DNA of 64,000 bases from Latrodectus hesperus (Eukaryota; Arthropoda; Arachnida; Araneae; Theridiidae): positions 10,916,814-10,980,813 of the forward strand of contig CM075852.1 in assembly GCA_037975125.1 (NCBI GenBank). The letters are read 5' to 3'. The position numbers and the translations under genes were made by a program. This document shows, in pieces, positions 37,746 to 51,674 of this stretch (the first letter of the stretch is position 1; each line of letters opens with the position of its first letter). The notes below the pieces were generated by a model. That model saw nothing but the letters and a program-made list of their open reading frames with translations, had not been told where the DNA came from and did not search any database.

Positions 37746-38407
37746 CTCGTCTTCGTCTTCTTAGAGTTGGGTTTGTATGTCATTGGGCACCTCTGATTTT
37801 ATCAGCATTTTGTACTATTAACTCCAAACCCAATGTTTCCTAGTTCCAGTTGCTCGGGTCACCCACTTTATTAATAAAGTCCGATAACCCTTTAATGGAG
37901 TTTCTAGTATGGATAATGCCTAAAGAAGTTAATCTAGGGAGGGCAAGGGCCTCGCATTCGTAAATGATATGCTTGCCCGTTTCCTCTTGCGTATGACATT
38001 TCCTGCAGATAGGGTCTTGCTGAAACAGTCCCATTTTATGGAGGTGTTTTCTGAAATAGTAGTGCCCAGTTATGAAGCTTACGATTAAACGTATCTTCTG
38101 CCTAAAGCATCTTAGAATTTCAGATGCAATCCTCGTTGATGATCCACAGATCATACTTTTAGCGTGGGTTTGACCAGGAGTGTTGAGCCAAGCTTCATAC
38201 ACCTTCCGTTTTTCCCATCTAAGAACATTGGTTTTTGCGGTCTTCAAATGGATCCCACAAAAAGGTTCTGCACCGATGGGAACAAAAGACGATCCTTGTT
38301 TAGCAAGTTCATCAGCCCTTTCATTTCCTTCGATACCTTTGTGCCCTGGCACCCACACAAGTATCATCTTGTTTCTAGTTGCCAGTTCTGTAATTAGAAT
38401 GGATTAG
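37746..38407 (-). mobile_element. I/R1-type LINE, 5'-truncated copy with RNase H
   Basis: Minus-strand insertion beginning near 38407 and ending in the 3' UTR at 37750-37840 (TTGGGTTTGGAGTTAATAGT, GCTGATAAAATCAGAGGTGC) and a TAAGAAGACGAAGACGAG tail. An 8-bp TAGGTAAA at 37738-37745 and 38408-38415 is a plausible target-site duplication. It shares its 3' end with the deletion derivative at 9235-10055. Confidence 0.78.
37840..38367 (-). CDS. LINE ORF2 C-terminus: RNase H plus CCHC motif (partial)
   Basis: A 175-codon uninterrupted frame; the first Met is not a real start because the element is 5' truncated. Residues 4-22 read WVPGHKGIEGNERADELAK, the C-terminal RNase H signature with its His and catalytic Asp. 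C-x2-C-x8-H-x4-C (CRKC...KHIIYEC type) lies near residues 121-138, and the protein ends GDPSNWN. RNase H removes the RNA strand during reverse transcription. Compared with the copy at 9330-9540 it lacks a few residues (KELHLGS region). It has no promoter and is unlikely to be expressed. Confidence 0.8.
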   Translation of the reverse strand: MILVWVPGHKGIEGNERADELAKQGSSFVPIGAEPFCGIHLKTAKTNVLRWEKRKVYEAWLNTPGQTHAKSMICGSSTRIASEILRCFRQKIRLIVSFITGHYYFRKHLHKMGLFQQDPICRKCHTQEETGKHIIYECEALALPRLTSLGIIHTRNSIKGLSDFINKVGDPSNWN

Positions 38408-38828
38408 TAGGTAAATTAGAATGGGATGAAATATGTCATAAAATTAAGCTACATTACACAAATGTGACTGAAAATTAAAGAAACTAAATTATTTTTGGCT
38501 GGTTTTAGAAAAAATTGTCGAATGATACTAATTTCTTAATGCTTTGAGAGTTTTTATACTACCGCTATTTATTATAGTGTAGCATATAATAATTCCAAAA
38601 TTTTTCTTTAAAATAATTCAAAATTATTTTTTATCGATTTTACTTTTGTAATTAATTACCATGAACAAAAATGGGTGATTATTACTTATGTATGTTACAA
38701 ATTTATGAAACAAAAATGTGTTAGACTTAACGACATATTTCTTATGGTTCTTTACAAATATAAATACAATCTAAAACCAACTTTAACCCACATTCATAAG
38801 AAAATATTAAGGTTAAATAATTCACTCA

Positions 38829-40308
<1,480 letters not shown>

Positions 40309-40379
40309 GTTATCATTAACTAATTATATAACGCTTTGAGTATAATTCCATGCATTAAAATTTTTCTGAAAGTAAGAAA

Positions 40380-40700
40380 TGTTGGATTTCTTATCGAAGT
40401 CCTGCGCCTGCGCAGAAGGGTCCGCATAAACCTTCCTGATTGAACAATCTATGACTGCTTTCCTTTCTCGGAGCTTTCATTGGCGCTTGATTAATATACA
40501 GCCTTAATTACAGGTACAATAATGAATTAAGAAAGGGCAAAGGGAAGACACCTTGCGAAATTAATTTCCAGAAGCATAAGGCTCATCATTAACCTAATTT
40601 ATCGCTCACTCTGGGATGATTATACTTTGAAATGCGATAAAACTTTTCGATAAGAGTAACAATGGAGGCAGGATTCCTTGTCACAAATCCATTATTTAAG
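40380..40700. promoter_or_regulatory. Candidate cis-regulatory island
   Basis: High-complexity DNA with GCGCCTGCGCAGAAGG (an NRF1-like GCGCNTGCGC core), several homeodomain-type sites (TTGATTAATATAC, CTTAATTACAGG, ATGAATTAAG) and CATTAACC. It is single copy in the window and has no open frame of note. Function is inference from composition only. Confidence 0.3.
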
Positions 40701-41134
40701 GAAGAGGGAAAAGCGAATGAATTTTTGATGTATGTATTTATCATAAAATATCCACTTTTACCTTTAAGACATTTTTTTGGAGTTGATTTAAGGTGACAAT
40801 ATGTTTCACAGAATTGTTCAGTGTTAAGATAACTAGTCTGCAAGTTATAGTGGTGACTCACATATATGGGAGATATTCTTAATGTAAGATTTTCGTGTGA
40901 GTTATTATATTTACTATAAAAGTGAAAACTTTAAGAATTTAAAATAATTATTTCATATCTTTTTATTCTTCATATAGTTTTATTTAATAGACAAAAAAAC
41001 AAATGAGAGCACATCCACACAATATATGAAACACACATACAATTCTAAGCAGAATTATTATATAATTTCTAACGATTTGGAATATGCGATTAGGAGTTTA
41101 AATAAATCTCAGCGTAATTATTTAATTAAACATT

Positions 41135-41358
41135 TTTTTCTAATGTTCAGTTCCTTTTCGCTTTTGTCCCATTCAGCTCTATAATAGGCGAAGTGATGGC
41201 CTCTTATATTGTGGGTCACCCAGTCGGTGTGCCATCTTCGCCTCGAAAGTGAAGTGATTAAGAAAGAGAGAAAGAAACACCCATACCCGAACCAGGATTC
41301 GAACCCGAGACCTACTGCTTCAAAGTTAGGGATGCTAACCTCTACACCATCGGTCGTC
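41135..41358 (-). mobile_element. SINE family B, near full length
   Basis: Minus-strand copy: the head GACCGATGGTGTAGAGGTTA starts at 41358, B box GGGTTCGAATCC near 41300-41311, then GGTATGGGTGTTTCTTTC and TTCGAGGCGAAGATGGCACA, with the tail near 41140. ATTTAATTAAACATT (41120-41134) and ATTTAAATAAACATT (41359-41373) match at 14 of 15 bases: a clear target-site duplication. Confidence 0.85.
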
Positions 41359-42139
41359 ATTTAAATAAACATTAAATAATTTGAAATAAAGTTCGTAATA
41401 AAACATGATACAAAAATGAAAGAGTTCGACAAAAAGCATAAACTTGTATTTACGACACAGCATATCAGTAAAAAGGACGTTCCATTTCGATTTGTTCTAG
41501 AAGTGCAAGATTCCGTCTAGTTACCGAATTGGTTTATCTCATTTAGAATTAAATAAGCATCTTTAAATCACTATTTCGAAAGTATAGAGTTATCATCTGC
41601 TGAGGTACCTAAAAGAAACATTAGAATGAAAAAATTTAAGTTAAAAGAAGAAATCAGAGAATTTCAATTTGGGTGCAATTGCCTTAACAACTCCATTTTA
41701 TCACACAACTCCATTTATAATAAAAATCCCGTAAAAAAATGTGTTTATTTATACAAAGGTGTATAAGAATGTTCTCAGCTAAGAGTGAGTGTAAAAAACA
41801 CTAACCAGATTTAAAATCACATAAAAACCATGATTGGATTTGGATTGTTGGGAAAGTATGACATCATTTTTTATTATTAAAACTATTACCAGTGACTGAA
41901 CATTATTCCAAGATTAACATATCGTGTTTTTTAATAAAGGTTACTACAGGTTTAAAAATCACACATCCTAAAGTGTAAAAAATCAATGTAACATAACTAG
42001 ACAGGATACAATAATGCGAATAGACAAAATTATAAACGCATCCAACGTAGCACCTTACATTTTTTTCATGATTGGGCTCTCATTTTGTGAATAATAAAAT
42101 ATTTCACACTATTTTAGTGTGTATCTTTGCTGCGTATTT

Positions 42140-43125
42140 GTGTCTGCTTGTCTCTTGAAAACAGGCATTTATGCATTTCTGTCTGTTTATCTCCTGTAGA
42201 TAACATGCATTTGTGCACTTGTGTCTGCTTATCTCCTGTAGATAACATGCATTTGAGTATTTCTGTCGGCTTATCTCCTATAGATAACATGCATTTGTGT
42301 ATTTCTGTCTGCTTATTTCTTGTAGATAACATCCATTTGTGTACTCGTGTCAGTTTATCTCCTGTAGATAACATGCATTTGTGCACTTGTGTCTGCTTAT
42401 CTCCTGTAGATAACATGCATTTGAGTATTTCTGTCGGCTTATCTCCTATAGATAACATGCATTTGTGTATTTCTGTCTGCTTATTTCCTGTAAATAACAT
42501 CCATTTGTGTACTCGTGTCAGTTTATCTCCTATAGATAACATGCATTTGTGTATTTCTGTCTGCTTATTTCTTGTAGATAACATCCATTTGTGTACTCGT
42601 GTCAGTTTATCTCCTGTAGATAACATGCATTTGTGCACTTGTGTCTGCTTATCTTCTGTAGATAACATGCATTTGAGTATTTCTGTCGGCTTATCTCCTA
42701 TATATAACATGCATTTGTGTATTTCTGTCTGCTTATTTCCTGTAGATAACATCCGTTTGTGTACTCGTGTCAGTTTATCTCCTATAGATAACATGCATTT
42801 GTGTATTTCTGTCTGCTTATTTCTTGTAGATAACATCCATTTGTGTACTCGTGTCAGTTTATCTCCTGTAGATAACATGCATTTGTGCACTTGTGTCTGC
42901 TTATCTCCTGTAGATAACATGCATTTGAGTATTTCTGTCGGCTTATCTCCTATAGATAACATGCATTTGTGTACTCGTGTCAGCTTATCTCCTATAGATA
43001 ACATGCATTTGTGTATAAATGTTTGCTTATCTCTCCTGTAGATAACATACATTTGTGCACTCGTATCTACTTATCTCCTGTAGGTAACATGCATTTGTGT
43101 ATTTGTGCCTGCTTATCTCCTGTCA
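42140..43125. repeat. 42-bp minisatellite with higher-order repeats, open on both strands
   Basis: About 23 units of 42 bp around GATAACATGCATTTGTGTAT and TCTGTCTGCTTATCTCCTGT. Because 42 is 14 codons, one plus-strand frame (304 codons, 42127-43041) and one minus-strand frame (312 codons, 42114-43052) stay open throughout, with 14-residue repeats (SPVDNMHLCTCVCL type on plus; STGDKQTQVHKCML type on minus). The variant unit with CATTTGAGTATTTCTGTCGG recurs at 42249, 42417, 42669 and 42921, that is at 168, 252 and 252 bp, so sets of 4 and 6 units were amplified together. Neither frame has a signal peptide, known domain or obvious promoter. Confidence 0.95.
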
Positions 43126-43478
43126 TTTTTGGTCGGGCTTTCCCATGTATTTCTCATACTTATTGGTTTTCCATCCCCCTCCTTAAGTATGTGCATAAAG
43201 AAAGTACTTGGATGTATATAAATACTTAAACTTGGATACCTTGTAGGAAAATAACAGTGGTGTCATGCTGCTGAAATTTTGGAAAAAAAAAGTTTTTAAA
43301 ATATTCAATTTATATCTAGAGTCCTATGTTTAAAATAACTTTCATTTAAAATTCATTGAATACAATTATAAAATAGCTCAATAGATGTGCTAATTGTTAT
43401 TCAAATATCATAATATTTTGATTGCTTAGTATTTTTTAATATCAAATTAAAAATATTTTTGATATTTAACAGTAAATT

Positions 43479-43532
43479 GTCAAACTTAATATATGGATAT
43501 AAGTTTGACAATTATATCCATATATTAAGTTT
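43479..43532. other. Overlapping inverted repeats (two alternative hairpins)
   Basis: AAACTTAATATATGGATATA (43482-43501) pairs perfectly over 20 bp with 43513-43532 across an 11-base loop. The inner copy GTCAAACTT at 43479-43487 also pairs with AAGTTTGAC at 43501-43509, so the two stems exclude each other. Confidence 0.85.
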
Positions 43533-44347
43533 CTGAACTTCTAATAATTAGTTCATAAGACAATGCAAATTCTAATTTTTATATGTAAGAAAACCTAACT
43601 TGTCCTGAAACTGTTCCTTAAACTGAAAAGATGTTTTATTTTTAATTTACGGAAGCAGGAAGCATTGAGCTCAATTCATCTTCATTTTTACTGATTCGTA
43701 TTTATTACATATATAGTAAAAACTATGATCATTTTGAATTTCATGATCAATCATTCATTCTCAAGCAAAATTATCTAACGAAAACTTTAAAAAGAACACA
43801 GGAGAAATAAAAGTAAAAATTAGCTGTAAACGATGAGAAAGTACACAAATAGTCTATTAAACAAAACCTCTATTCTCACTTGAAAATTAAAATTCAATGA
43901 TATTTCGAGTTTTTAGAGGTTGCTTTTAAAAGAATTTGAATCGTTATTTTTGTAAAAATATTTTTTAATTTATGAATATTTTTTGATATATGTATTTTAC
44001 CCAATAAAAATTATTATAAAAATTTCTTCATAGTTTTCTTTTTCTCTTATTTCGCAGGTACTATCATTAATTTTAGAAGCTAAAAAAGTCATGTTATTTT
44101 ACTTTCCTATTACTTAATATAACTTATTATTTTCTCAGACTCTGGTATATAATGTTAATTAATCAAATCCGCATTATTACTTAAAATCTTTTTTTTGTTT
44201 GTTTTAGACAATATAAAAAATTTTGTTGTGATATAAGATTAACTAGTTCGCACGATTTTATTTATATTTACAATAGCATATTTCAGTATTACAATATATT
44301 ACATTTTACAACGGTATATTTTACAAAAAGATACCATGGATGTAATG
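43533..44347. other. AT-rich DNA, nothing supported
   Basis: Low-complexity sequence without frames or repeats of note. Confidence 0.6.
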
Positions 44348-44560
44348 GTCTGGAGAAAATTTTCTTCCCTTCTAGATCAATGTCGAAATTGAGGAAGTGG
44401 ATCCTCTGGTGGTGCCATCTATCGGAGGAACTTAGAGCAAAGTCATACTTTCCCCTTCGGATTGCTTTGGTTAAACGAAAAACACTCTCTACTGACTTAA
44501 ATTCGCATAATCAACTGCATAGCGAGCTTGCCTTGTTCAAGTGTAACAACAACAACACAA
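44348..44560 (+). mobile_element. SINE family D with complete shared tail
   Basis: Head TCTGGAGAAAATTTTCTTCC, then GATCAATGTCGAAATTGAGG and GTGCCATCTATCGGAGGA. The shared tail starts near 44435 (AGCAAAGTCATACTTTCCCC), then GACTTAAATTCGCATAATCA, GCATAGCGAGCTTGCCTTG, and (CAA)n at 44546-44560. The 79-codon frame over it is incidental. Confidence 0.78.
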
Positions 44561-45289
44561 CGAAATGTGATATTACAGCAACACAATATAACTTCAGAAT
44601 TAAGTATTATTCGGAATGAAGCTCTTAATAAAAGTTATATACATATAATTCATTATGTATAAAATTCCCATACACTTCTCTTAAATTTGTCCTAGAAAAA
44701 CATTGTCTTACAACTGAGGTTATATGAACAAGTACTTTTACGTTAATATTCCCTACTTACTTTACATTAAAGATATGTTAGGCTCCCATAACACTATTCG
44801 ATTTTCACTTCACTATATTATGATTACTGCTTTGCTTCATCACTTCTGCGCAGATATATTGACAAAATATAATATTAATATTTTCAAGATTTAAAAAATA
44901 AGAAAATGAATTCAAATTGACTTCAAAAACCTTGATACTTCCACAGAGTTGTTATCTTAAAAGCTATTATTTCAAGAAGATTTAATATTATGCAGTGTTG
45001 TATTATTATTTTCATAAAATGAAACTTAAAGCGATGTCCCACAGACTAAGGAAAAAACAGCCTTACGAAGCATAGATCCCCTCCTTATTAGCTGAACCGT
45101 CTTCAGAAACAGAATTTTTATTTGGAACCTTAGGCATAACATTTCGAAATTTTCCTTTTTCATTTTGATGTAAGTATTCTAAGTTACATTTTACACCTTC
45201 AAAATCCCCTACCAAAACCACCTATTATTCACCTTACATCGACAACATCACCTATTCTTTCTCATAATATGTGTTGTTACTATATAATG

Positions 45290-45538
45290 CCCGATCAGTT
45301 GGATTTCCACCTTTTAGCATTACCAATGGCAAAATTAATGGCTTCTTATACAATGGGGTACCCAGTGAGTGTGTTATAGTGTCCCTGAAAGTTAGTTTTC
45401 TTCATTTAGTAGCAGGGACCAAATAGAAGACTCCTAGATTTGGACCTCCACCTCCAGAGATATCATTTCACATGGAGGACACTGCGACCACGTAATAGTT
45501 TACGTGCCTTGGCCACCATTTGTAAACACGGTGGTTTT
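45290..45538 (-). mobile_element. Mosaic SINE: family C body with a family B-type tail
   Basis: On the minus strand the 5' part (about 45538 down to 45410) matches family C: GGCACGTAAACTATTACGTG, GGTCGCAGTGTCCTCC, AAATGATATCTCTGGAG. The 3' part (about 45400 down to 45300) matches the family B tail: CTTTCAGGGACACTATAAC, ACACTCACTGGGTACCC, TATAAGAAGCCAT. It is diverged throughout and has no clear target duplication. Confidence 0.5.
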
Positions 45539-48500
45539 ATAATGTATAATTACCATTTTCTTCAATACTAAAAGGAGCTTTTTTGACTTCTCATTTTAGC
45601 AAAATAATATTAGTCGCAAATAAAATAATGAGCAGTACGTTCAGATTATAGGAAGATTCATTTTCACGAAGAATGCAATTTCAGAAAAATTTATCTTATA
45701 GAGAAGTGCTCACGTATTAGAGGTCTTCGTGCACAATTGGTTTACTTTTCGCTAATGCCCATATTTCCTAGTTTGTAGATTTTTTTTTATGCTAAATGAA
45801 ATAAGTCTCAAATTCTAATGAAATAAACTGTTCTAGCAGATGACTTTCTTATATTGACTAGTATATATATAGCAAGAATTTTGAAGTTAAACTTTTTTAA
45901 TTTAAAGTGGAATTAATTAAAAAAAGAATGATTTAAATGTCTACAGTTAGCATTTAAATGTGAGCCATAAAAAGATGGTAATCATCGGATCTATTTCTGA
46001 AATAGTAATTGATGACATATGATTTTTGGATCTACCAATATGTCAAGAAAGTATAGGTTTTTAAAGATGGTCGATCTCTCACAATGGTAAAAAAGGACAC
46101 GTGGCATAAGAAAAACTTGCAAAAGGACTGGTCAAAGTCATCAAACCACAAGAACAAAAAATAATCATAGCTAACAGGTACGTTACTAAATGTCTTTGAG
46201 ACATTCTTCAAAAAGTGAATGTTAGAGGACTTGTGTTCTATCAAGAAAATGTTTTTCTGTATTAAATCAGATTGCTGTAATTTTGTTTCTTGAGCAAAAA
46301 CACTTCAAATTTATGAAATATCCACTTTATTCCTCTCATATAACCATGAATAACTTTCGGCTTTTTTTCATCCAAAAACAGTTCTTATGCGCATCGTTTT
46401 TCACTCTGAAAGAGAGAGTGATAGAATTACAAATGCAATTCAAATGAATGAATAGCTGCGAATGTTTAATCTTTGATAAATTCACATACAAAAGATCATT
46501 TAGCTATTACGAACATAAATAAAATTTAGAAATTTAATTTCAAAAAAATAATTTGTATATCAAAAAATTTCAGAATGACAGTCACATTTGAAACAAGGTA
46601 ATAATGCATCTATCTTTCCAATTCATCATTATATTAATTATATTAAAAACTAATCACTGTTTATCTCTTTTATATGTAGGAAATAAAATTACATCCTTTT
46701 GCATCGGGATATAAATTGTGAATTCTAATCCTACTTTCTAGAATTGTTTTAAATTTTATAAATAAACAAAACTATTTTATTAATTTTTCAATAAATATTT
46801 TAGATACTTATTCTATTAAAATCATAAATTACTTACAAAAAAATTCTTAATAAATAAAACTTTCTTAAACATAAGAAATAACATACTTTTTAACTAAACT
46901 AATCAATTCCTTCTAAAAGAAAATAATGCATTTTCGATAGACTGGAATGAAAGATTTTAATATTTAACGTTTTTCCGATAAAATATTCATATTATTCCCA
47001 ATACTCTTACAAAGAAGCGTAAAAACCTAATTCTGTATCTTAATTGGGGTGTCAATTATGCATGCTAAGTAAATAGGGATTTGGACACATTTTCCCCAAC
47101 TGTATCAAATGGTGTGCATAATATTCTTCCTTATTAGAAATAATTGAGGTGAAGCAGCTGAGAGGCCACCCAAAGAAAAATTTTTATTTCACCCTACAAA
47201 CCCTTTTGTATCTGTCAATTGAGTTTTCTCGTAAAATATTTGAACGGAATTGGGAAAGGGAAGTAAAAAAAAAAAAACGCGTATGGCTGAAGTATTTTTC
47301 AGGTAATAGGTAAAATTGAGCTTTCTTCTAATTTGAAACAGATGGAAAAGGAAATCGTTTCAAAGCAATCCTTTTAGGAGTATACTAATGGACGACAATT
47401 CAATTTCACCGCTATTCTTTTGGAAATGAGTTCTCCATAAAGCGTTCTCAGCTATGTTCGAATGTGATTAATGAATCTCTCTTTTCAACCTGCAGTTATT
47501 TCATGTAACTAAATCAATGCCTGCAGTTTATGAGGAAGATTCATAAAAAAGTAGAGAATCATTTTCTGGAATCCCTAACATCATTATTTGTACATTTAAA
47601 AGGATTTAAAAGCTTTGAGGGGATGCAGTTCAATTCGGGAAGTAGTGAAAAATATAAATGCTTTAATGATATCTCTTTCTAAATTTTGTGTTTAATTAAT
47701 ATAAGTATATTAATTTTGTACAAGATATGAATTTAATATGTTGAACATAAAGTAATAAATCGAGATAAAGATATTTTTATCATAATTGAATCACAAACTG
47801 ATTTTTGCGGGATTGCCAAAATGAAAATTGTTTTTTGATTGTTCAAGATAAAATTTCTCATTAAAATATTTTACATGTATTAAGCAATAATATGTCACGA
47901 AATATAAAAATGGGAAAATCTCGCTCAACAAACAATTAGATTTGGGGAGTTTTTCTATGGTTTTTGCACGTAAAAAGATACTAACACAATGTCATGTAAG
48001 AAACTGCACGTTTTATTTAAAATATATTTTTAAAAACTCTGCAATTTCTATCAAATCATTTATTTAATGAAATTTCTTATTTAAAATTATTGTTTGACTC
48101 CAAATGAGTAGAGGAACATTTTTTAAACAGGAGTTTTCCCGCTTTTTAGTCGTATAAACAGGAATGTAGAATTAGATTGATAAGTTTTTCAATTCTTAAT
48201 GTTTGCTTTCATTTATAAAGGAAAAATTGGGTTTTTTTCAATGCAATGAATAGTTAATATTTCACTTTTACCCTTGCTACAAGTATCCAACAAGCGATAT
48301 GCCTGTTGCAATATAATGATAAATATTTATTTTGATCCAACCAGAGATAATCATTTTGATAAGGTCAATGCATGTCAATTCATCAGGATTTAATGTTTTT
48401 CTCTTAATGTGGAAGCTTTAAGCAAATGGTGTTGTACCTATTTCTTGACCATGGCTCAAAATTGCGATGTGATTTGACTGTGTTTAGGGATTGCATTTCG

Positions 48501-48819
48501 TTTCAAAGGGGCCACCAAAAATGAAATCTTATCAAAACTGATTTTCCCAATTCTGAGAAAATCGATACAAAAAAAGGCTAACATTAAATTGCTTATCTAT
48601 AAAACAAAAAAAAATGGAATCCTTAAGGAAATTCTAATTTTGCGACTACACTGCCTTGAAAGTTCAGTATGAAGATCGAGTTTATAATTTTCAATTAAAA
48701 GTCGCGATGTGAAAATGATAAAGCCATCATTTTGACGAGTCGAGTTCCCCTTTTAGATAGAACCGAAATGGGAAAGCCAGTGAGGATAGGGCAAAAAAAA
48801 AAAAAAAAAGCATCTTTAT
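45539..48819. other. AT-rich DNA, no gene supported
   Basis: Mostly low complexity. 46020-46260 has balanced composition and an open frame on the minus strand but no domain. A small hairpin TCACTCT/AGAGTGA lies near 46407-46430. Confidence 0.5.
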
Positions 48820-49340
48820 CGAATTAAAAATCGTGAACAAGGTCCCCTTCTTGCATCATCCTTTTAATTACCCCTTTCTCGCTGGTACATCCGCCATCCA
48901 CCCCCTGCGCTCACCCTCTTCCAACCATTCATCTTCAAGAAAAGATATCTGGCATCTTTATCGGCTCGTTTTCACGCTAGATAAACGGACTTCCATTCAT
49001 AACCGCAGCAAGTGGGTGTGGTCAGGATTCGGAGCAGGGATGCTGTCGGAAGAAAAGAGGGGAATCTCCCTCCTCCCACTCCTACTTTCCTTAAGCCTGT
49101 TAATTGGATTTAAAAAAAAAAAAAGAAAGGAAAAATGCAATAAAAAACAGATAAATGATTCTGGCTGGATTCGTTGGTTTGTCGTTTTGTATGTGAGTTT
49201 GTTCGGGACTGCTTTCCCCCCCACTTTTAATGAAAGGTTAAGGAACTCCAGGAGGGCATATCTGACAGGGGCTGAATTATGGAGACCTTCCGGAATTACG
49301 GGGCTTGAGTAATTTGTATTGTTGACTTCTGTGGAACGCG
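48820..49340. promoter_or_regulatory. Candidate cis-regulatory island
   Basis: A long patch of balanced composition with GATA-type motifs (AGATATCT, CTTTATCG, AGATAAAC) and Runx-like motifs (AACCGCAG, TGTGGTC) near 48940-49025, plus pyrimidine tracts. The plus-strand 159-codon and minus-strand 122-codon frames overlap each other and show no domain. It could include an unrecognised exon. Confidence 0.3.
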
Positions 49341-50530
49341 TTGAAGTGACAGGAAATTGCACCAATTGGAATTCTTAGACTTTTTTACCCCCTATTGTAT
49401 GTTTGGTGGTAAAAGTCAGGTATTGTCACAGGAGTGATCCAAACAAATGGCACTGGGTGATAAACGTGAAAGGTAGCATTCTTATAACTTTGTCTGGTGA
49501 ATTAACTAAGAGGAACATGGCTAAACATGTTATTAACTTTTTTCGCACCATTAATCTTACTCCTCGGAATGAAGCAACTTTGACCGAACAATAATTTAAA
49601 TTCTACATCTTAGGAAATATTAAATTATTTTCTAAAAATAAAAAAACAGCGCACATAATCGTAAATAAAACTGTGGATCGAGTTCTAAATTTTCATCTGT
49701 CTGAATTCGAAGTTTAAGAGATTTTTCAATCTGCAAATTATATTTAAAATCCTTTCTTGTTACAATAAAAAAATTTTACTATGGTTTATCACACATAAAT
49801 TCAGTATTGAGAATTTTTAATTGTGTGTGAATAAAAATAGAATAAATTATACATTGTTTCATAAAGAAAAAACTCTTTACAATACAAATAAATTTATTGC
49901 ATTTGCAAATGAAATTTACAATCAAAAGTAATAAAGTTTGCTTAAAGTTAGATAATGAAATGCTTTTATTTAGGGAATATATTTAACGTAAAAAATTCTG
50001 ACTTTGAATTACTTCTCAATATCTCGACAAACTACTTAATAGAACGTGTACTTATAAATATATTTCTTGAATATATATCCTTCTTGAATATATATATATA
50101 TATATATTTCTTGAAAATAGTACTTATAAACACATTTGTAAAAGGTGTCCTACTTTTAAGAATTTAAACCACAAAAAATGATGATTTCCCAAAAATTTAG
50201 GTAAAATTTAAGGAAACAATGTGTCCCGTGTTGTATCTGGCACAATGTAAGCAATAAAATTTTACGAAAAGATGTTATTGAACAATTATGGTGCTTAAGA
50301 AATCGATGCATATTTAAAATTTTCAAATCGCTAGCAAAAATTTAGGGTTGATAAATTACATTCAATATACAATATGATCACTCCAGAAGCAATACAGACG
50401 ATACAATGATTTCAGGTACCGTTCTTAAACTTTTCAGCTTGAACTGAGTGATATTCGATTGCAATGCAGTGGAGAACCTGACAACCATGGCTATACTAAG
50501 ACACTTCGGTGAAGACAAGATTTTAATTGA
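49341..50530. other. AT-rich DNA, nothing firm
   Basis: A 63-codon frame (49403-49594) lacks any recognisable domain. A short TTCTTGAATATATAT repeat lies near 50066-50115. Confidence 0.5.
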
Positions 50531-50536
50531 ATAGAT

Positions 50537-50552
50537 CTCTCTCTCTCTCTCT

Positions 50553-50637
<85 letters not shown>
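50537..50637. repeat. (TC)n(TG)n compound microsatellite
   Basis: About 18 bp TC repeat followed by about 82 bp TG repeat. Confidence 0.98.
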
Positions 50638-50641
<4 letters not shown>

Positions 50642-51674
50642 ATATAGAAGTAATTACGTTAAGCGTTCCATCCTGTGGTCCTGAAACTTTTTGTGAGTGA
50701 TATGCAAATAGTTCCGCTATTTGCGAATGGTCAGATTATATTCTGGAATTCTTTAGATCTTTAGATGACATCAATTTCCTGTGGTTATAACCAAAGAACT
50801 TTAAAACTTGAGTTGTTGTTATGTTGAATGTTTATTATAGGTGAAGTAATTTTCAAAAAAAACTTTCCTCACTAGGCTTGTGGTCGTACTAGTGGGGCGT
50901 TGTGATTCCCCAGGATTTAGCTAGTAAGAGAGTGTATGAGCAATGTACATAAATGAAAAGAGAGACATGTTCTTAATATATGCAGACAATACTTCAGTTT
51001 ATTTTTTCACAAAGACCTCAACGTAAGGCACAAAAAGGTATTATTGTATTTACTTACAGCTCAGCAACTAGGAAAAGAAGCACTTTATAAAAGAAGGTTT
51101 AGGCAGTGCAAAAAATTTAAGGAATTCTTGTTGTGGCAGGGAAAATGAATCCCATGGAGCTAGGCCTAATGGCGAAACGTGGCAGGAGTCCGAGGGAGAA
51201 GAATGGCGTGGGGTCATGGATTAGGATGAAGACAGTCGATATAGGCTCTAACTCCTGAGAGAAGGATCATTCCGGTCTTTAATAATCGCGTATCTGGATC
51301 CGTCAAAAATTTGAAACAAGATGACTTTGAGAGCAGCTCCACTTGAAAGGCTCTACAGAAGTAAGGCAGATTCATTCCATTTCTCCCATTTTCTATGAAG
51401 GCAGTGAGATCCTCTCCGAGGGAAGAAGACTAGAGGCTACAGCAAGATGCAGAGATAATACCAATATAAAATTCACCAGAAAAAATTCATCTTGTTGATT
51501 TGCCAATTGATTAATATTTTTCTGCTCTCTAGTCAAGAAAGGAAGACCACGGCGTTGAAAACTTCAGCAATCGTCCTTGCCGCCTCGCAGGAGAGAGAGA
51601 GAAAAAAATTCCCCAATACCGAGGAGAAACATTCTGCAGCCAACGGTTGAAAAGGAAAAGTTTAGGTTGTAGCA

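Noticed and set aside
42140..43125. A CRISPR array
   Set aside because: The units are contiguous 42-bp tandem copies without unique spacers, and the genome is eukaryotic.
46020..46260. Possible Tc3-type helix-turn-helix remnant
   Set aside because: Some residues are suggestive, but no motif holds in any one frame; too weak to report.
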